Source: Pseudolabrys sp. (lineage in GTDB: Bacteria; Pseudomonadota; Alphaproteobacteria; Rhizobiales; Xanthobacteraceae). Taken from it: a stretch of DNA of 64,000 nt. The position numbers and the translations under genes were made by a program. Below, one piece after another: positions 35,945 to 51,556 of this stretch; position 1 is the stretch's first letter, and the number at the start of each line of letters is the position of its first letter. The stretch is from NCBI GenBank assembly GCA_022843325.1, contig JALHNV010000003.1:1-64000 (forward strand), given 5' to 3'. The notes beneath the pieces were generated by a model. It was not told the origin of the DNA, ran no database searches, and saw nothing but the letters and a program-made list of their open reading frames with translations.

Positions 35945-38900
35945 ATGAATGTCCGGCCGCAAGTCGATATCGCAGTTCAGACCGACGACCCGCTCTGGTT
36001 CAAGGATGCGATCATCTACCAGCTTCACGTCAAGGCCTTTGCCGACAGCAATGGCGACGGCGTCGGTGATTTCGCCGGCCTGACCGAGAAGCTCGATTAC
36101 CTGCGCGACCTCGGTGTCACCGCCATATGGCTGCTGCCGTTCTATCCGAGCCCGGGGCGCGACGACGGCTATGACATCGCCGACTACGGCGACATCAATC
36201 CGCAATTCGGCACCATGAAGGACTTCAAGCGCTTCATGGTGGAAGCCAAGAAGCGTGGCCTCCGCGTCATCACAGAACTTGTCGTCAACCACACGTCCGA
36301 CCAGCACGCCTGGTTCAAACGCGCGCGGCGCAGTCCGAAGGGCTCAAGTGCCCGCGACTGGTACGTCTGGAGCGATACCGACCAGAAATTTCTCGAAACG
36401 CGCATCATTTTTACCGATACCGAGAAGTCGAACTGGGCCTGGGATGCCGAAGCCGGCGCCTATTACTGGCACCGCTTCTTCTCGCACCAGCCCGACCTGA
36501 ATTTCGACAACCCGCGCGTGGTCAGCGCCGTCACGCAGGTGATGAAGCGCTGGCTTGATACCGGCGTCGACGGCTTCCGGCTCGACGCGGTGCCGTATCT
36601 GATCGAGCGCGAAGGCACCAGCAACGAAAATCTGCCGGAAACACACGTCATCATCAAGAAGCTGCGTGCCGAGCTGGAGGCTTACGCGCCCGGCAAGGTG
36701 CTGTTGGCCGAAGCCAATATGTGGCCGGAAGACGTGCAGCAGTATTTCGGCGACGGCGACGAATGCCACATGGCGTACCACTTCCCGCTGATGCCACGCA
36801 TCTACATGGCGATCGCGCAGGAAGACCGTTTCCCGATCGCCGACATCATGCGGCAAACGCCGGAAATCCCTGAAAACTGCCAGTGGGCGATGTTCCTGAG
36901 GAACCACGACGAGCTGACGCTCGAAATGGTGACCGACTCCGAGCGCGATTATCTCTGGAAGACCTACGCCGCCGATCCGCGCGCGCGCATCAATCTCGGC
37001 ATCCGGCGACGCCTGGCGCCGCTGATGGACAATGACCGCCGCAAAATAGAGTTGATGAACTCGATCCTGATGTCCATGCCCGGCACACCGATCATCTATT
37101 ACGGCGACGAAATCGGCATGGGCGACAACATCTATCTCGGTGACCGCAACGGTGTGCGCACGCCGATGCAGTGGACGCCTGATCGCAACGGCGGCTTCTC
37201 ACGCGCCGACCCCGCACAGCTTTATCTGCCGGCCATCATGGACCCGGTCTACGGCTACGCGGCGGTCAACGTCGAGGCGCAAAGCCGGTCGCTGTCGTCG
37301 CTCCTGAGCTGGACCAAACGCATGATCAGCGTGCGCAAGTCGACGCCGATTTTCGGCCGCGGCACCCTCACCTTCATTCGCCCGTCCAACCGCGCCGTGC
37401 TGGCCTATGCCCGCCAGTACGAGGGCCAGGCGGTGATCTGCGTCGCCAACCTGTCGCGCTCGGCGCAGGCCGTCGAACTCGACCTCAGCCAATGGAACGG
37501 CCGCGTGCCGCAGGAAATGCTGGGACGCACCCGCTTCCCGGCAATCGGCGAACTGCCTTATCTGGTCACGCTGCCGCCCTATGGCTTCTTCTGGTTTCTG
37601 CTGTGCGAGCCGACCGATCAGGCGCCCCAGTCCGCGCTGCCGCGCGAGGTCACCACGCTGGTGATCGGCCCGGGAATGGAGACGCTGCTGTCCCCGTGGA
37701 CGCGCCGGCAACTGGAAGCCGATGTGCTGTCGAGCTTCATTCCCGAGCGGCGCTGGTTTGCCGGCAAGACGTCGCGCAAGGTGTCTGCCACCGTCTCGGC
37801 GGCGGTGCCGCTCTCGCACAACGCCGATCATTTCCTTGCCACCATTGTCGACGTCGATGCGGCCCAAGGCGCCAGCCGCTATTTCGTGCCGCTCACCATC
37901 CGATGGGCCCGCTATACCGAGGTCGAGAAGGGTCCGGCCCAGGTCCTGGCCGCCGTGCGCCGGGGGCCGCGCGAAGGCACGCTCCTTGACGCCGCGGTGG
38001 AGCACGAGTTCATCGCCGCCCTGCTGGACAAGGCCTATCGCAATGAAGACGCCGGCAGCACCGAGCAGCGGCTGGAATTCCGCAGTACAGTGGCTTTCTC
38101 CGGTACCGATTTCCAGGGCATCAAGGCCGTCAACGCCACCGCCCGCGAGCAGTCCAATACGACAGTCATCGCCGACGACAAATATGTCGTGAAACTGCTG
38201 CGCAAGGTCACCGAGGGCATCCATCCCGAAATCGAGATGGGACGCTTCCTCGCCGATACCGCGCCCTACGCCAACGCGCCGGCGATGCTGGGCAGCGTCG
38301 AGTTGCACGAAAACGGCAAGGTCAGCGCCCTCGCCGTCGTCCATGCTTTTGTGCAGAACCAAGGCGACGCGTGGACGGTTACCAGCGCGTCGCTGGATCG
38401 CGTCATCGACGAATTGCGGCTGCTGACCGGCGAATCGACCACCGAGACGCACGAAATCGCCGCGCTGCTGCAGTGGATGCGGCAGATCGGCCGGCGGACC
38501 GCCGAACTACACGTGGCGCTGGCGAGCCGCGACGATATCCCCGATTTCGCGCCCGAGCCGATAACGGCCGCCGACGTCTCCGACTGGTCCGACATCATGC
38601 TCTCGCGCCTGCGCAGCCTGTTCGATTCGCTGGCGACCAATCGCCAGCAGTTGTCCGGCCGTGCCGCTCAGCTGGCCGAACAGCTTCTCAGCCACCGCAG
38701 CGCGATCGAGGCGCATGTCGACGAAAACCGGCACACGGCCCTCGACGGCTGGAAAATCCGACACCACGGCGATTTGCACCTGGGGCAAATTCTGGTGGCC
38801 AAGGACGATGCCTATATTCTTGACTTCGAAGGCGAGCCGAGCCGGCCGCTGGCCGACCGCCGTCTGAAGGCGTCGCCGGCGCGCGACGTCGCGGGCTTCC

Positions 38901-39226
38901 TGCGATCGGTCGATTATGCAGTCAGCGCCGCGCTGGACCGGGCGCCGAACCTCAGCCCGGAAGAACGCACGGTCATCGCCGACCAGTTGCGGCTATGGAA
39001 CGACCGTATGTCCGAGGCGTTCTGGAATGCCTATCGCGAGACTCCTGGCAATGTCCGCCTTTGGCCTCAGGACGAGACCAAGACACGCGCTTTGCTCGAC
39101 TTCTTTCTGATCGAAAAGGCGCTCTACGAGATCGAATACGAACTGAGCAACCGGCCGGACTGGGCGCAGATCCCGCTTGAGGCGACACTGCGTATTCTCG
39201 AACAGCGGGGAGCCATCCGCCGATGA
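35945..39226 (+). CDS. treS: Trehalose synthase / maltokinase fusion protein (TreS-Mak)
   Basis: 1093 residues with two enzymes in one chain. Residues 1 to about 560 are trehalose synthase (GH13_16), which interconverts trehalose and maltose: nucleophile Asp214 (GFRLDAVPY), acid/base Glu256 ([11 protein letters not shown]), [13 protein letters not shown]. Residues from about 600 are a maltokinase of the aminoglycoside-phosphotransferase-like fold: catalytic Asp943 in HHGDLHLGQ and metal-binding Asp960 in DFEGEP. The fusion converts trehalose to maltose-1-phosphate for GlgE. Start is the ATG at 35945; its stop is 7 bases before glgB. Confidence 0.96.
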   Translation: MNVRPQVDIAVQTDDPLWFKDAIIYQLHVKAFADSNGDGVGDFAGLTEKLDYLRDLGVTAIWLLPFYPSPGRDDGYDIADYGDINPQFGTMKDFKRFMVEAKKRGLRVITELVVNHTSDQHAWFKRARRSPKGSSARDWYVWSDTDQKFLETRIIFTDTEKSNWAWDAEAGAYYWHRFFSHQPDLNFDNPRVVSAVTQVMKRWLDTGVDGFRLDAVPYLIEREGTSNENLPETHVIIKKLRAELEAYAPGKVLLAEANMWPEDVQQYFGDGDECHMAYHFPLMPRIYMAIAQEDRFPIADIMRQTPEIPENCQWAMFLRNHDELTLEMVTDSERDYLWKTYAADPRARINLGIRRRLAPLMDNDRRKIELMNSILMSMPGTPIIYYGDEIGMGDNIYLGDRNGVRTPMQWTPDRNGGFSRADPAQLYLPAIMDPVYGYAAVNVEAQSRSLSSLLSWTKRMISVRKSTPIFGRGTLTFIRPSNRAVLAYARQYEGQAVICVANLSRSAQAVELDLSQWNGRVPQEMLGRTRFPAIGELPYLVTLPPYGFFWFLLCEPTDQAPQSALPREVTTLVIGPGMETLLSPWTRRQLEADVLSSFIPERRWFAGKTSRKVSATVSAAVPLSHNADHFLATIVDVDAAQGASRYFVPLTIRWARYTEVEKGPAQVLAAVRRGPREGTLLDAAVEHEFIAALLDKAYRNEDAGSTEQRLEFRSTVAFSGTDFQGIKAVNATAREQSNTTVIADDKYVVKLLRKVTEGIHPEIEMGRFLADTAPYANAPAMLGSVELHENGKVSALAVVHAFVQNQGDAWTVTSASLDRVIDELRLLTGESTTETHEIAALLQWMRQIGRRTAELHVALASRDDIPDFAPEPITAADVSDWSDIMLSRLRSLFDSLATNRQQLSGRAAQLAEQLLSHRSAIEAHVDENRHTALDGWKIRHHGDLHLGQILVAKDDAYILDFEGEPSRPLADRRLKASPARDVAGFLRSVDYAVSAALDRAPNLSPEERTVIADQLRLWNDRMSEAFWNAYRETPGNVRLWPQDETKTRALLDFFLIEKALYEIEYELSNRPDWAQIPLEATLRILEQRGAIRR

Positions 39227-41337
39227 GCCGCCCATGAGCGAACTTCCCCGCGTTGCCCGCGATATCATCGCCGGTCGTCACGCCGACCCGTTCCATTATC
39301 TCGGCCAGCACACCGAGAACGACAAGACGATTGTGCGCGTGTTTCTGCCGGATGCCACCCATGTGCTGGCTGTCGGCGAGACCGGTGAACGGGAACTCGA
39401 GCGCATCGATCCGGCCGGCCTGTTCGCCGGCCAGCTCGACCGGCCACAGCGTTACCGCTTGCGGGCGCGCTTCGGCGGCAACGATGTCGAGCTTGAAGAC
39501 CCCTATCGCTTCGGCCCCATTCTGTCGGATTACGACCTGTATCTGCTCGGCGAAGGCAACCATTTGCGGCTGTACGATACGCTGGGCGCCCATCCGCGGC
39601 AGATGGACGGAGTCGACGGCGTCGGGTTCGTGCTATGGGCGCCGAACGCGCAACGCGTCAGCGTGGTCGGCGATTTCAATTTCTGGGACGGCCGCCGCCA
39701 TGTCATGCGGGTCCGAGGCAATGGCTATTGGGAAATTTTCGTTCCTGGCGCCCATGCCGGCCACAAGTACAAATATGAGATCATCGGCAATAACGGCCAG
39801 TTGCTGCCGCTGAAGTCCGATCCGGTCGGCTTCGGCGCCGAACTGCGTCCGGCCACGGCGTCCACCGTGATCGATCTGTCGAAGCTGCCCAAGGTCTCGC
39901 CGGCGCCCGACGGCATCAATGCGCTCGGCGCGCCGATGTCGATCTATGAGGTGCATCTCGGCTCCTGGCGCCGCAAAGGCGACCACGGCCAGCAGTGGCT
40001 GACGTACCTCGAACTGGCCGAACAATTGCCGGCTTACGTCGCCGACATGGGTTTCACGCATGTCGAGCTGCTGCCGGTGTCCGAGCATCCCTTCGACGGC
40101 TCTTGGGGCTATCAGCCGACCGGCCTGTTCGCACCCAGCAGCCGTTTTGGCTCGCCGGCGGACTTCGCGGTGCTTGTCGATGCCTTGCACAAGGCCGGCC
40201 TCGGCGTTCTGCTGGACTGGGTGCCGGGCCACTTCCCCGACGATCCGCACGGCCTCGCCAAGTTCGACGGTACCGACCTCTACAACCACGCCGATCCGCG
40301 TCAGGGCCGCCATATGGACTGGGGCACCCTGATCTACAATTACGGCCGGGTCGAAGTGACCAATTTCCTGCTCAGCAATGCGCTGTTCTGGCTGGAACAG
40401 TACAAGGTCGATGGCCTGCGCGTCGATGCCGTTGCGTCGATGCTGTACCTTGACTACAGCCGGCCGCAAGGCGGCTGGGTGCCCAACAAGCATGGCGGCC
40501 GCGAGAACCTCGACGCAGTCGACTTCCTCAGGCGCACCAATACCGAAGTGTATCGCCACTCGCCGCAGGCCACCACGGCGGCGGAGGAATCCACCGCCTG
40601 GCCGATGGTGTCGCGCCCGGTCGATTGGGGCGGTCTCGGGTTCGGCTACAAGTGGAACATGGGGTGGATGAACGACACCCTCCGTTACATGAGTCTGGAC
40701 CCGATCCACCGCCGCCATCACCACGGCAGCATCCTGTTCGGTCTGCACTACGCCTTCTCGGAAAACTTCATTCTGCCGCTGTCGCACGACGAAGTCGTCC
40801 ACGGCAAGAGCTCGATCCTGGGACGGATGCCCGGCGATCCCTGGCAGCAGTTTGCCAACCTGCGCGCCTACTATTCCTTCATGTTCGGCCATCCGGGCAA
40901 GAAGCTGATGTTCATGGGTTGCGAGTTCGGCCAGAATACCGAGTGGAACCACGATATCGGCCTACCCTGGCACCTGCTCGATCAACCCGCGCATGCCGGC
41001 ATTCATAAGCTGATGCGCGATCTCAACCGCCTCTACCGCGACACCCCGGCGCTGCACGCGCTAGATTGCGACCCGGCCGGTTTCGAATGGCTCCGTACCG
41101 ACGACGCCGACAACAGTTCTTTCGCCTGGCTACGCAAAGGCCACGGCGCAGCCGACCGCTGCATCGTCATTGTCAATTTCACCCCCCAGGTCCTGCACGA
41201 CTATCGCGTCCGCGCTCCCATTGCCGGCAGTTGGCGCGAAGCGCTCAATTCCGACTCCGCCATTTACGGCGGCAGCGATGTTGGGAACGCCGGAGCGGTA
41301 TCCGCTGTTGTGACTCAAGAAAGCCCGGAGCTCCGCC

Positions 41338-45208
<3,871 letters not shown>

Positions 45209-45209
<1 letters not shown>

Positions 45210-47950
45210 TGCCCCCTGCCATTCCCGCGGCGACCTACCGGCTGCAACTGACCAAGGACTTTGGCTTCGACGACGCCGCCAAGCTGGCGCCCTACCTGGG
45301 GCGCCTCGGCATCAGCCACGTCTACGCCTCGCCGTTTTTCAAGGCACGGCCGGGCAGCACCCATGGCTATGACATTGTCGACCATGAGAAACTCAATCCG
45401 GAGCTGGGCGGCGAAGAAGGCTTCGCCCGTCTCTGCGCTGCTCTGAAAGAGCACGACCTCGGCCTGATCCTCGACTTCGTGCCCAATCACATGGGCGTCG
45501 GCCATTCCGACAATGCCTGGTGGCTCGACGTGCTCGAGTGGGGGCCGAAGTCGCCGCATGCGGCCTCGTTCGACATCGACTGGGACGCCCTGCCGCACCG
45601 CCGCCATCCGGGCGTGCTACTGCCGATCCTCGGCAAGCCCTACGGCGACATTCTCCAAGCCGGCGAAATCGAGATCAAATTCGACGCCGCCACCGGCAGC
45701 TTTGCCGCCTGGTATTTCGATCACAAGCTGCCGATCAATCCGCAGCGCTACGCCGAGATCATCCGCACGCTGGTGCAGACCGCCGGCGCCACCGATGAGC
45801 CCGCCGGCAGAGCGATCCTCGCCGTCGCGGACGCTTACCGCGACCCGGCCTCGCCGTCGTACAGCGCGGCGCCTGAGTTCAAGCGTCAGCTGGCAGAGAT
45901 TTCGGGTGCGGCCGAATTGTTCGACCGCGGCTTGTCGGCCTATCGCAGCGATACCGAAAGCGGCACCGCGGCGCTGCACCGTCTGCTGGAGCGCCAGCAC
46001 TACCGCCTCGCCAACTGGCGCGTGGCGTTCTCAGCCGTCAACTACCGCCGCTTCTTCGACATCAACGATCTCGCCGGCTTGCGCATCGAGAACCAGGCGA
46101 CATTCCGCGCCACGCATTCGTATGTCTCGCGCCTGATCGCGCAAGGCTGCCTGCAGGGCCTCCGCATCGACCATATCGACGGGCTGCGCGACCCGTCGCA
46201 GTACGCGCGCCGCCTGCGTCAGCTGATCGCGAAGTCACGCAGCGGCATCGACGGCGGCCCGAAGGGTCCGTTCTATGTCGTGGTCGAGAAGATCCTCGAG
46301 GAGCATGAGGACTTGCCGGCATGGCCCGGCATCGCCGGCACCACCGGCTATGAAATCCTGAATGTCATCACCCGGGTGCTGATCGACGGCCGCGGGCTGG
46401 CGCCGCTGGAGACCACCTGGCGCGAGTTTACCGGCGAAAAGACCGAGTTTCCCGCCATGCTGGAGGCGGCCAAGACGCGCGTCATCGAAACCATGCTGGC
46501 GAGCGAATTCACGGTTCTGGCCGGTGCGCTGTCACGCATCGCCGCCGGCCATTTCAGCACCCGCGATTTCACCCTGGACCGCCTGCGCGCCGCCTTGCAG
46601 CTCTACGCGCTCGAATTCCCCGTCTACCGCACCTACGTCACGACTGCCGGACCGTCGGCTCGCGACCGCGACATGATCAAAAGCGTCATCGATCGCGCCC
46701 AAGCGCGCTGGCGGGGCCCGGACCCCGAGATCTTCTCGTTCCTGCACGATGCCGTCACCCTCGATCTGGTGCAGCACGGCGGCTACAGCGCGCCGCGCAT
46801 CCGTAACTTTGCGCTGAAGCTGCAGCAGTTCACCGGGCCGCTGATGGCCAAGTCGCTGGAAGACACGGTGTTCTACCGCCATCACCGGTTGCTGGCGCTG
46901 AACGAAGTCGGCGGCAGCCCCGTCGCAGAGCCGCTGTCGCTCCCCGACTTCCACCGCGTTTCGCAACAGCGCATTGCAACCGTGCCGAATGCGATGACGG
47001 CGACGGCCACCCACGACACGAAGCGGGGTGAGGACGCCCGTGCCCGCATTCTGGCGCTCGCGGAAATGCCGGCCGAGTGGGACGCCGCGGTGAAAAACTG
47101 GCGGCATCAGAACGCGACGCTGCGGCAGCAGAGTGCCCGGCCACAGCCGACGGCTGCGCATGAATACATGCTCTATCAAGCGCTGATCGGCGCCTGGCCC
47201 GGCACCGTGGACGATGACTTCGTCAAGCGGATGCAGGGCTATGCCCTGAAAGCGGCGCGCGAGGGCAAGCAGGAAACCAGTTGGACCAATCCCGACGAGG
47301 CTTACGAAACGGCGCTGGATGACTTCCTCCGCGACCTGCTCGACCCGGCCAAATCGGCTGACTTCCTCGAGGACTTCGGCGCCTTCGCCGCGCGCACTTC
47401 TGTTATCGGTGCGCTGAACGGCCTGTCACAACTGGCCTTGAAGCTGTTGATGCCAGGCGTCCCCGATATCTACCAGGGCACGGAGTTCTGGGACCTGTCG
47501 CTGGTCGATCCGGACAACCGCCGTCCGGTCGATTTCGACAGCCGCAACGCCGCGGCTGCGGCAGAAGCCTTCGACTGGCCGGCGCTCTCCGAGAAATGGA
47601 CGGATGGCCATATCAAGCAAGCCTTGATGCTCACCCTGCTGCGGCTGCGGCGGGAGCACCCGGCCCTGCTCGGACAGGGCGCGCATGAGGCGGTCGAGGT
47701 CACCGGCCCGCATGCCGGCCACGTCGTCGCCTTTTCGCGCAGCCTGCAAGGCGAGCAATTGATCGTGCTGATCGGACGGCATTTCGCACCGCTGACCCAT
47801 GGCGGCCGGCACTGGCCGAAGGGCTGGCAGGCCACCGTGCCGGCGCTCGGCCAAGCCGACTACGACGATCTGATCGGAAGATTGCCCGTGACGCCCGACG
47901 TCGCCCCGCTGTTTGCGACGCTTCCGGTCAGCGTTATGCGGCGCCGTTGA
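45209..47950 (+). CDS. treY: Maltooligosyl trehalose synthase (GH13_26)
   Basis: 913 residues. It isomerises the reducing-end alpha-1,4 bond of maltodextrins to an alpha,alpha-1,1 bond. TYRLQLTKDFGFDDAAKLAP and YASPFFKARPGSTHGYDIVD are the family N-terminal motifs. Nucleophile Asp321 (GLRIDHIDGLRDP) and acid/base Glu360 (FYVVVEKILE) are present. It is longer than archaeal or Arthrobacter homologues because of a segment of roughly 90 residues before the catalytic Asp, as in other proteobacterial TreY proteins. It is the last gene of the plus-strand glgE-treS-glgB-glgX-treZ-treY series. Confidence 0.96.
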
Positions 47951-47966
47951 CCCGCGCGACGTCCTG

Positions 47967-49013
47967 TCAGGCCTGCAACGCCAGCGGATCGATCTTGAAA
48001 CGCTCGGCGACGGCGGCAAGTTCGGTTACGACCGGCGGCGGCAACGGAATTCCGCTCGCACTACGTTCAATCATCGCGAGATAACCGCGCTCGCCGGGCA
48101 TCAGAATGTTGACCGACCCCGCCGCCAGCGGCAGGGCCTTCAAGGCGCCGACCAGACGCTGAACCTGACTGCCGAATTCGGCCATATCGACAAAGGTCGC
48201 GATGTCGATAGCGATCAGCATGGCGTTCTGGCGATGCTTGCCACCCTCGCCGGTCTTCTGCAGCGCATCGGCGACCAGCGGATTGCCGCTCAGGAGGCTC
48301 GCCAGAATCTCGACCATCAGCGAAAGACCGGAGCCCTTCGGCCCGCCCAGCGGCGTGCTCATGGCCGCTTTCGCCGGATCGGTCGTCGGGTTACCGGCCT
48401 CGTCCACGGCCCATCCGGGCTCAAGCGGCGTGCCGGTCTTGCGCGCCAAAGTCAGCTTTCCCATCGCCACGGCGCTGCTCGCCATGTCCAGCACCAACGG
48501 TTGAGAGTCGCCGCCAGGCACCGCGATGGAGATTGGGTTGGTGCCGAGCGCCAGGCCACGCGCGCCATGGTAAGGCATGAACGCGTTGCCGGCGTTGAAG
48601 GCGAGGCACGCCAACCCGGCTTCCGCCAGGTTCGATGTATAATAACCGAGGGCGCCGCTGTGGGTCATCTGACCGACCAGCGCCAAAGCGATGCCGTGTT
48701 CTTTGGCCAGAACCTTCAGCCTCTCCACGGCATGGGACAGGACCACCGGGCCCGGCGCCCGGTCGGCGTCGATCACCAGGCTCGATGGTGCCGGGTGGCT
48801 GTAGGCCGGCTTGGCGCCGACGTTCATCAGACCCTCGTGGATCATCTCCAGGTAACGCGGCAGCCGTGTCACGCCGTGCGTATCGACGCCGCGCAGATTG
48901 GCCCACACCAGCGTGTCGGCCATGGCGCCGGCATCGGCGGCAGCCATGCCTTCGTGCCTGAAAACGTCGGACACAAACCGCCGCAGCTCGGTCGCGGATA
49001 CTTTGCTTGTCAT
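47967..49013 (-). CDS. Ldh family oxidoreductase (malate/L-lactate/ureidoglycolate dehydrogenase type)
   Basis: 348 residues of the type 2 malate/lactate dehydrogenase fold (not Rossmann), NAD(P)-dependent. Recognisable segments are LVWANLRGVDTHGVTRLPRY, GYYTSNLAEAGLACLAFNAG, and GTNPISIAVPGGDSQPLVLDMASSA broken over the cofactor site. The substrate is a 2-hydroxy acid, a ureido acid, or a cyclic imine in delta-pyrroline-2-carboxylate reductase relatives; it cannot be fixed here. It converges on treY and is followed upstream by an alpha/beta hydrolase on the same strand (24-base gap), probably cotranscribed. Confidence 0.88.
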   Translation of the reverse strand: MTSKVSATELRRFVSDVFRHEGMAAADAGAMADTLVWANLRGVDTHGVTRLPRYLEMIHEGLMNVGAKPAYSHPAPSSLVIDADRAPGPVVLSHAVERLKVLAKEHGIALALVGQMTHSGALGYYTSNLAEAGLACLAFNAGNAFMPYHGARGLALGTNPISIAVPGGDSQPLVLDMASSAVAMGKLTLARKTGTPLEPGWAVDEAGNPTTDPAKAAMSTPLGGPKGSGLSLMVEILASLLSGNPLVADALQKTGEGGKHRQNAMLIAIDIATFVDMAEFGSQVQRLVGALKALPLAAGSVNILMPGERGYLAMIERSASGIPLPPPVVTELAAVAERFKIDPLALQA

Positions 49014-49037
49014 GCGTCGGCCTCGCTGGAGCGTCGT

Positions 49038-49910
49038 TTACTGGCCGAACTGTTTCTTCAGCCAGGTGCGGACGATGTCCGTCACCATCTCATTGTTCTC
49101 GGCGAACATGAAATGATCGACGTCGGCCACCAGATGCAGATCGGCCGGCATGCCTGCCTTCTGGAACAAAATGATCGATTGCTCGGTCGGCGTCACCGAA
49201 TCGGTCGAGGCATGCAGCAGCAATAACGGCCGCGGCGCGATCTGGCCGACCACATCGTTGGCACGAAACGCGAGCATGCTCTCGACGGTCTCGAGCGGAA
49301 ACTCCATGATCGAGCCTGGCGCCAGATTGCCGCGCATGCCTTCCGGGATCGGCACGATGTCGTAGCGGTTGATCTTGATCGACTCGCCGGTCCTGGCACG
49401 CAGCTCGCGGCCGCGCTCCAGCGTGTCGGTGAATTTCTTCCAGGCGCCGGGCTTGGAATGCTGCAGTTCGAACTTGGTCTGACCGTCACCCCAGCCGCCC
49501 GACGAAATGACGGCGGCAATGCGCTTGTCGACGCCGCCGGCATAGACCGACACCGCGGCACCGAAGCTGTGGCCCGCGCTGGCGATCTTGGCCGGATCGA
49601 CGTCCGGACGCGACATCAGATAGGTCACGGCGCTCTTGGTATCCTCGACCTGCTCCATGCAGATGATGTGGGCGCGCGGACCTTCGCTCTGGCCGCAGCC
49701 GCGCATGTCGAAGCGCAGCGAGATGTAGCCCCATTTCTCCAGCAGCTTGGCCGGGCTGATGCAGGCCTTGCTGTCCTTGTTGCTGCCGAAACCGTGCAGC
49801 ACCAGGCAGGCCGGCCGCTTCTCGCCGGGCTTGATGTCGTCGGGAATATGCAGAACTCCCGACAGCTTGAGGCCCTGGGAGTCGAAGGTGACGCGCTCTT
49901 CCATGTCCAA
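49038..49910 (-). CDS. Alpha/beta hydrolase (dienelactone/acyl-peptidase-like)
   Basis: 290 residues. Nucleophile Ser115 lies in GHSFGAAV, the acid is probably the Asp in LLLHASTDSVTP, and the base the His in VADVDHFMF. The oxyanion region is LVLHGFGSNKDS. No signal peptide, so cytoplasmic. Ester or C-C bond substrate unknown. ATGs at 49910 and 49904 are both possible. It is the promoter-proximal gene of a minus-strand pair with the Ldh-type enzyme, divergent from the GlcG-like gene. Confidence 0.87.
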   Translation of the reverse strand: MDMEERVTFDSQGLKLSGVLHIPDDIKPGEKRPACLVLHGFGSNKDSKACISPAKLLEKWGYISLRFDMRGCGQSEGPRAHIICMEQVEDTKSAVTYLMSRPDVDPAKIASAGHSFGAAVSVYAGGVDKRIAAVISSGGWGDGQTKFELQHSKPGAWKKFTDTLERGRELRARTGESIKINRYDIVPIPEGMRGNLAPGSIMEFPLETVESMLAFRANDVVGQIAPRPLLLLHASTDSVTPTEQSIILFQKAGMPADLHLVADVDHFMFAENNEMVTDIVRTWLKKQFGQ

Positions 49911-50287
49911 TCCTTAACCCGGCTCAGAGCCGGCTGTGACCGCGGCCCACATAAGCCATTTGCCGCCTCAATCCTAGCGTTATCGGCCGCAGCCCGGCGC
50001 CGGCAATTGCAATGCCGCCGGACGACACGCTGCGAGTGAAACCAGAACCGCGGACCGCACAGGCTTGATCGATCTTTGCCGCGAAAGTGTCCAGCCATGC
50101 TCAATTCGAACGCGCCCGGCGTCCTTGCGACAGGTCTGTTCGTGATGCTAGTTACAGCCGCATTCCGTTAGTGAAACGATGCGACTGCCGGGCGCCGCGC
50201 CAACGCCGCTCTCAACGTTGAACTGTTGCGGGACAGGGTCCGTAAAGGACGCGTTGGTCAGAACCAGGCGAAACAGGAAAGCGGAAC
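49911..50287. other. 377-base divergent intergenic region
   Basis: No gene I can support. A perfect palindrome CCGGCTC-A-GAGCCGG (49919-49933) lies 9 bases before the hydrolase ATG at 49910, and CCGGCGCCGG occurs near 49995. It must hold promoters for the two divergent gene groups, but no clear -35/-10 pair stands out. CAGGAAAGCGGAAC just before 50288 provides a weak ribosome-binding site for the next gene. Confidence 0.4.
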
Positions 50288-50713
50288 ATGTCATTTACGA
50301 TCGATACCCGGATTTTGAGCTACAGCGGCGCGGAGAAGGTCCTGGCGGCCGCCATCGCCAAGGCGACCGAGATGAAGGTCCCCGAATGCATCGCGATCGT
50401 CGATGCCGGCGGCCATCTGGTGTCTTTCGCCCGCATGGACGGCGCCTTCTCGATGTCGCTGGATACGGCGCTGGTGAAGGCGCAGACGGCGGCGTCCTAC
50501 GGCGAGCCGACCGGCAACATCCTGGCCGGCGTCGACCTCAAGCTGGCGATTGCCACGCAGGGCAAGCGGGTCAACCTCCCCGGCGGCATTCCAATCATCA
50601 TCGACGGCCGCGTCGTCGGCGCCGTCGGCGTCGGTTCCGGCACCGGCGAGCAGGACCGTCAGGTCGCCCTCGCCGCGGTGAAGGCCGTGCCCAACGCCAA
50701 GCAGTTCGAATAA
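50288..50713 (+). CDS. GlcG/HbpS family protein (DUF336, heme-binding protein-like)
   Basis: 141 residues covering the whole domain: AAIAKATEMKVPECIAIVDAGGHLVSFARMDGA split across strand 2-3, and GGIPIIIDGRVVGAVGVGSGTGEQD at the end. Relatives occur in glycolate, propanediol and aromatic operons with poorly known roles; one Streptomyces member binds heme. No signal peptide. Its stop overlaps the start of the next hydrolase (TAATG), so the three plus-strand genes form one operon. Confidence 0.88.
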   Translation: MSFTIDTRILSYSGAEKVLAAAIAKATEMKVPECIAIVDAGGHLVSFARMDGAFSMSLDTALVKAQTAASYGEPTGNILAGVDLKLAIATQGKRVNLPGGIPIIIDGRVVGAVGVGSGTGEQDRQVALAAVKAVPNAKQFE

Positions 50714-51531
50714 TGACAATGCAGAGCAAGCACGCGACCATCGAAGGTCACAAGGCGCACTATTGGGAAGCCGGCTCGGGATTTCCAATTCTGATGATCC
50801 ACGGCGTCGGTCCCGGCACCTCGATCGTCGGCAATTACGGCCCGGTGCTCGAGCCGCTGAGCCAGCAGTTCCACATTTTCGCGATGGACCTGATCGGCTT
50901 CGGCGGATCCGAGCGCAACAAGAACCGTCCGTTCTTCGATGTCGACCTCTGGGTGCGCCAGGCCGAAGCCATGCTGGCGCTGATGCCGGCCGGCCCCGTC
51001 GGCGTGATCGGTCATTCGATGGGCGGCGCGGTGGCGCTGAAGGTCGCGGCGCGCAACGACCGGATCGTCAAGCTGATGACCTCGTGCACGGTCGGCGCGG
51101 CCTATCCGATCAACGACGCGCTGAACGGTTTCTGGTCGATGCCGGCCGACCGCGCCGCCATGCGCAAGGCGATGGCCAAGATGATGTACTCGGCCGACGG
51201 CCTGACCGACGCCGTCATCGAAGACCGCTGGAAGCTGCTGATGCAGGACGGCTATCCGGAATACTTCGCCGAACTGTTTGCCGAACCGCGCCAACGCTAC
51301 ATCGATTCCGGCGCGCTCAGCGACGACGAGATATCGCGCATCAAGGCGCAGGTCGTCATGCTGCACGGCCGCGACGATCAGCCCTGCCCGCCCGATCTCA
51401 CCACCCTGGTGCTGTCGCGCAAGCTGCCGGCCGCCGACGTTCACCTGCTCGGCCGCTGCGGACACAACCTGCCGCGCGAGCGGACGGCGGCATTCCTCGA
51501 CTATGCAACGGCGTTGTTCAAGAGCGCCTGA
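50713..51531 (+). CDS. Alpha/beta hydrolase (meta-cleavage product hydrolase-like)
   Basis: 272 residues. Oxyanion loop MIHGVGPGTS, nucleophile Ser102 in GVIGHSMGGAVAL, acid Asp221/222 in HGRDDQPCP, base His251 in GRCGHNLPRE. This is the layout of the MhpC/BphD group, which hydrolyse C-C bonds of ring-cleavage products. A VOC dioxygenase follows it directly, which supports that role; esterase activity is the main alternative. ATG at 50713 overlaps the preceding stop, with a second ATG at 50719. Confidence 0.88.
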   Translation: MTMQSKHATIEGHKAHYWEAGSGFPILMIHGVGPGTSIVGNYGPVLEPLSQQFHIFAMDLIGFGGSERNKNRPFFDVDLWVRQAEAMLALMPAGPVGVIGHSMGGAVALKVAARNDRIVKLMTSCTVGAAYPINDALNGFWSMPADRAAMRKAMAKMMYSADGLTDAVIEDRWKLLMQDGYPEYFAELFAEPRQRYIDSGALSDDEISRIKAQVVMLHGRDDQPCPPDLTTLVLSRKLPAADVHLLGRCGHNLPRERTAAFLDYATALFKSA

Positions 51532-51556
51532 CATCTTCCAAAAGAACGAGGCTACC

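Noticed and set aside
50097-50171. 24-codon frame MLNSNAPGVLATGLF... in the divergent gap
   Set aside because: No ribosome-binding site and no attenuator-like structure after it; too short to support as a leader peptide.
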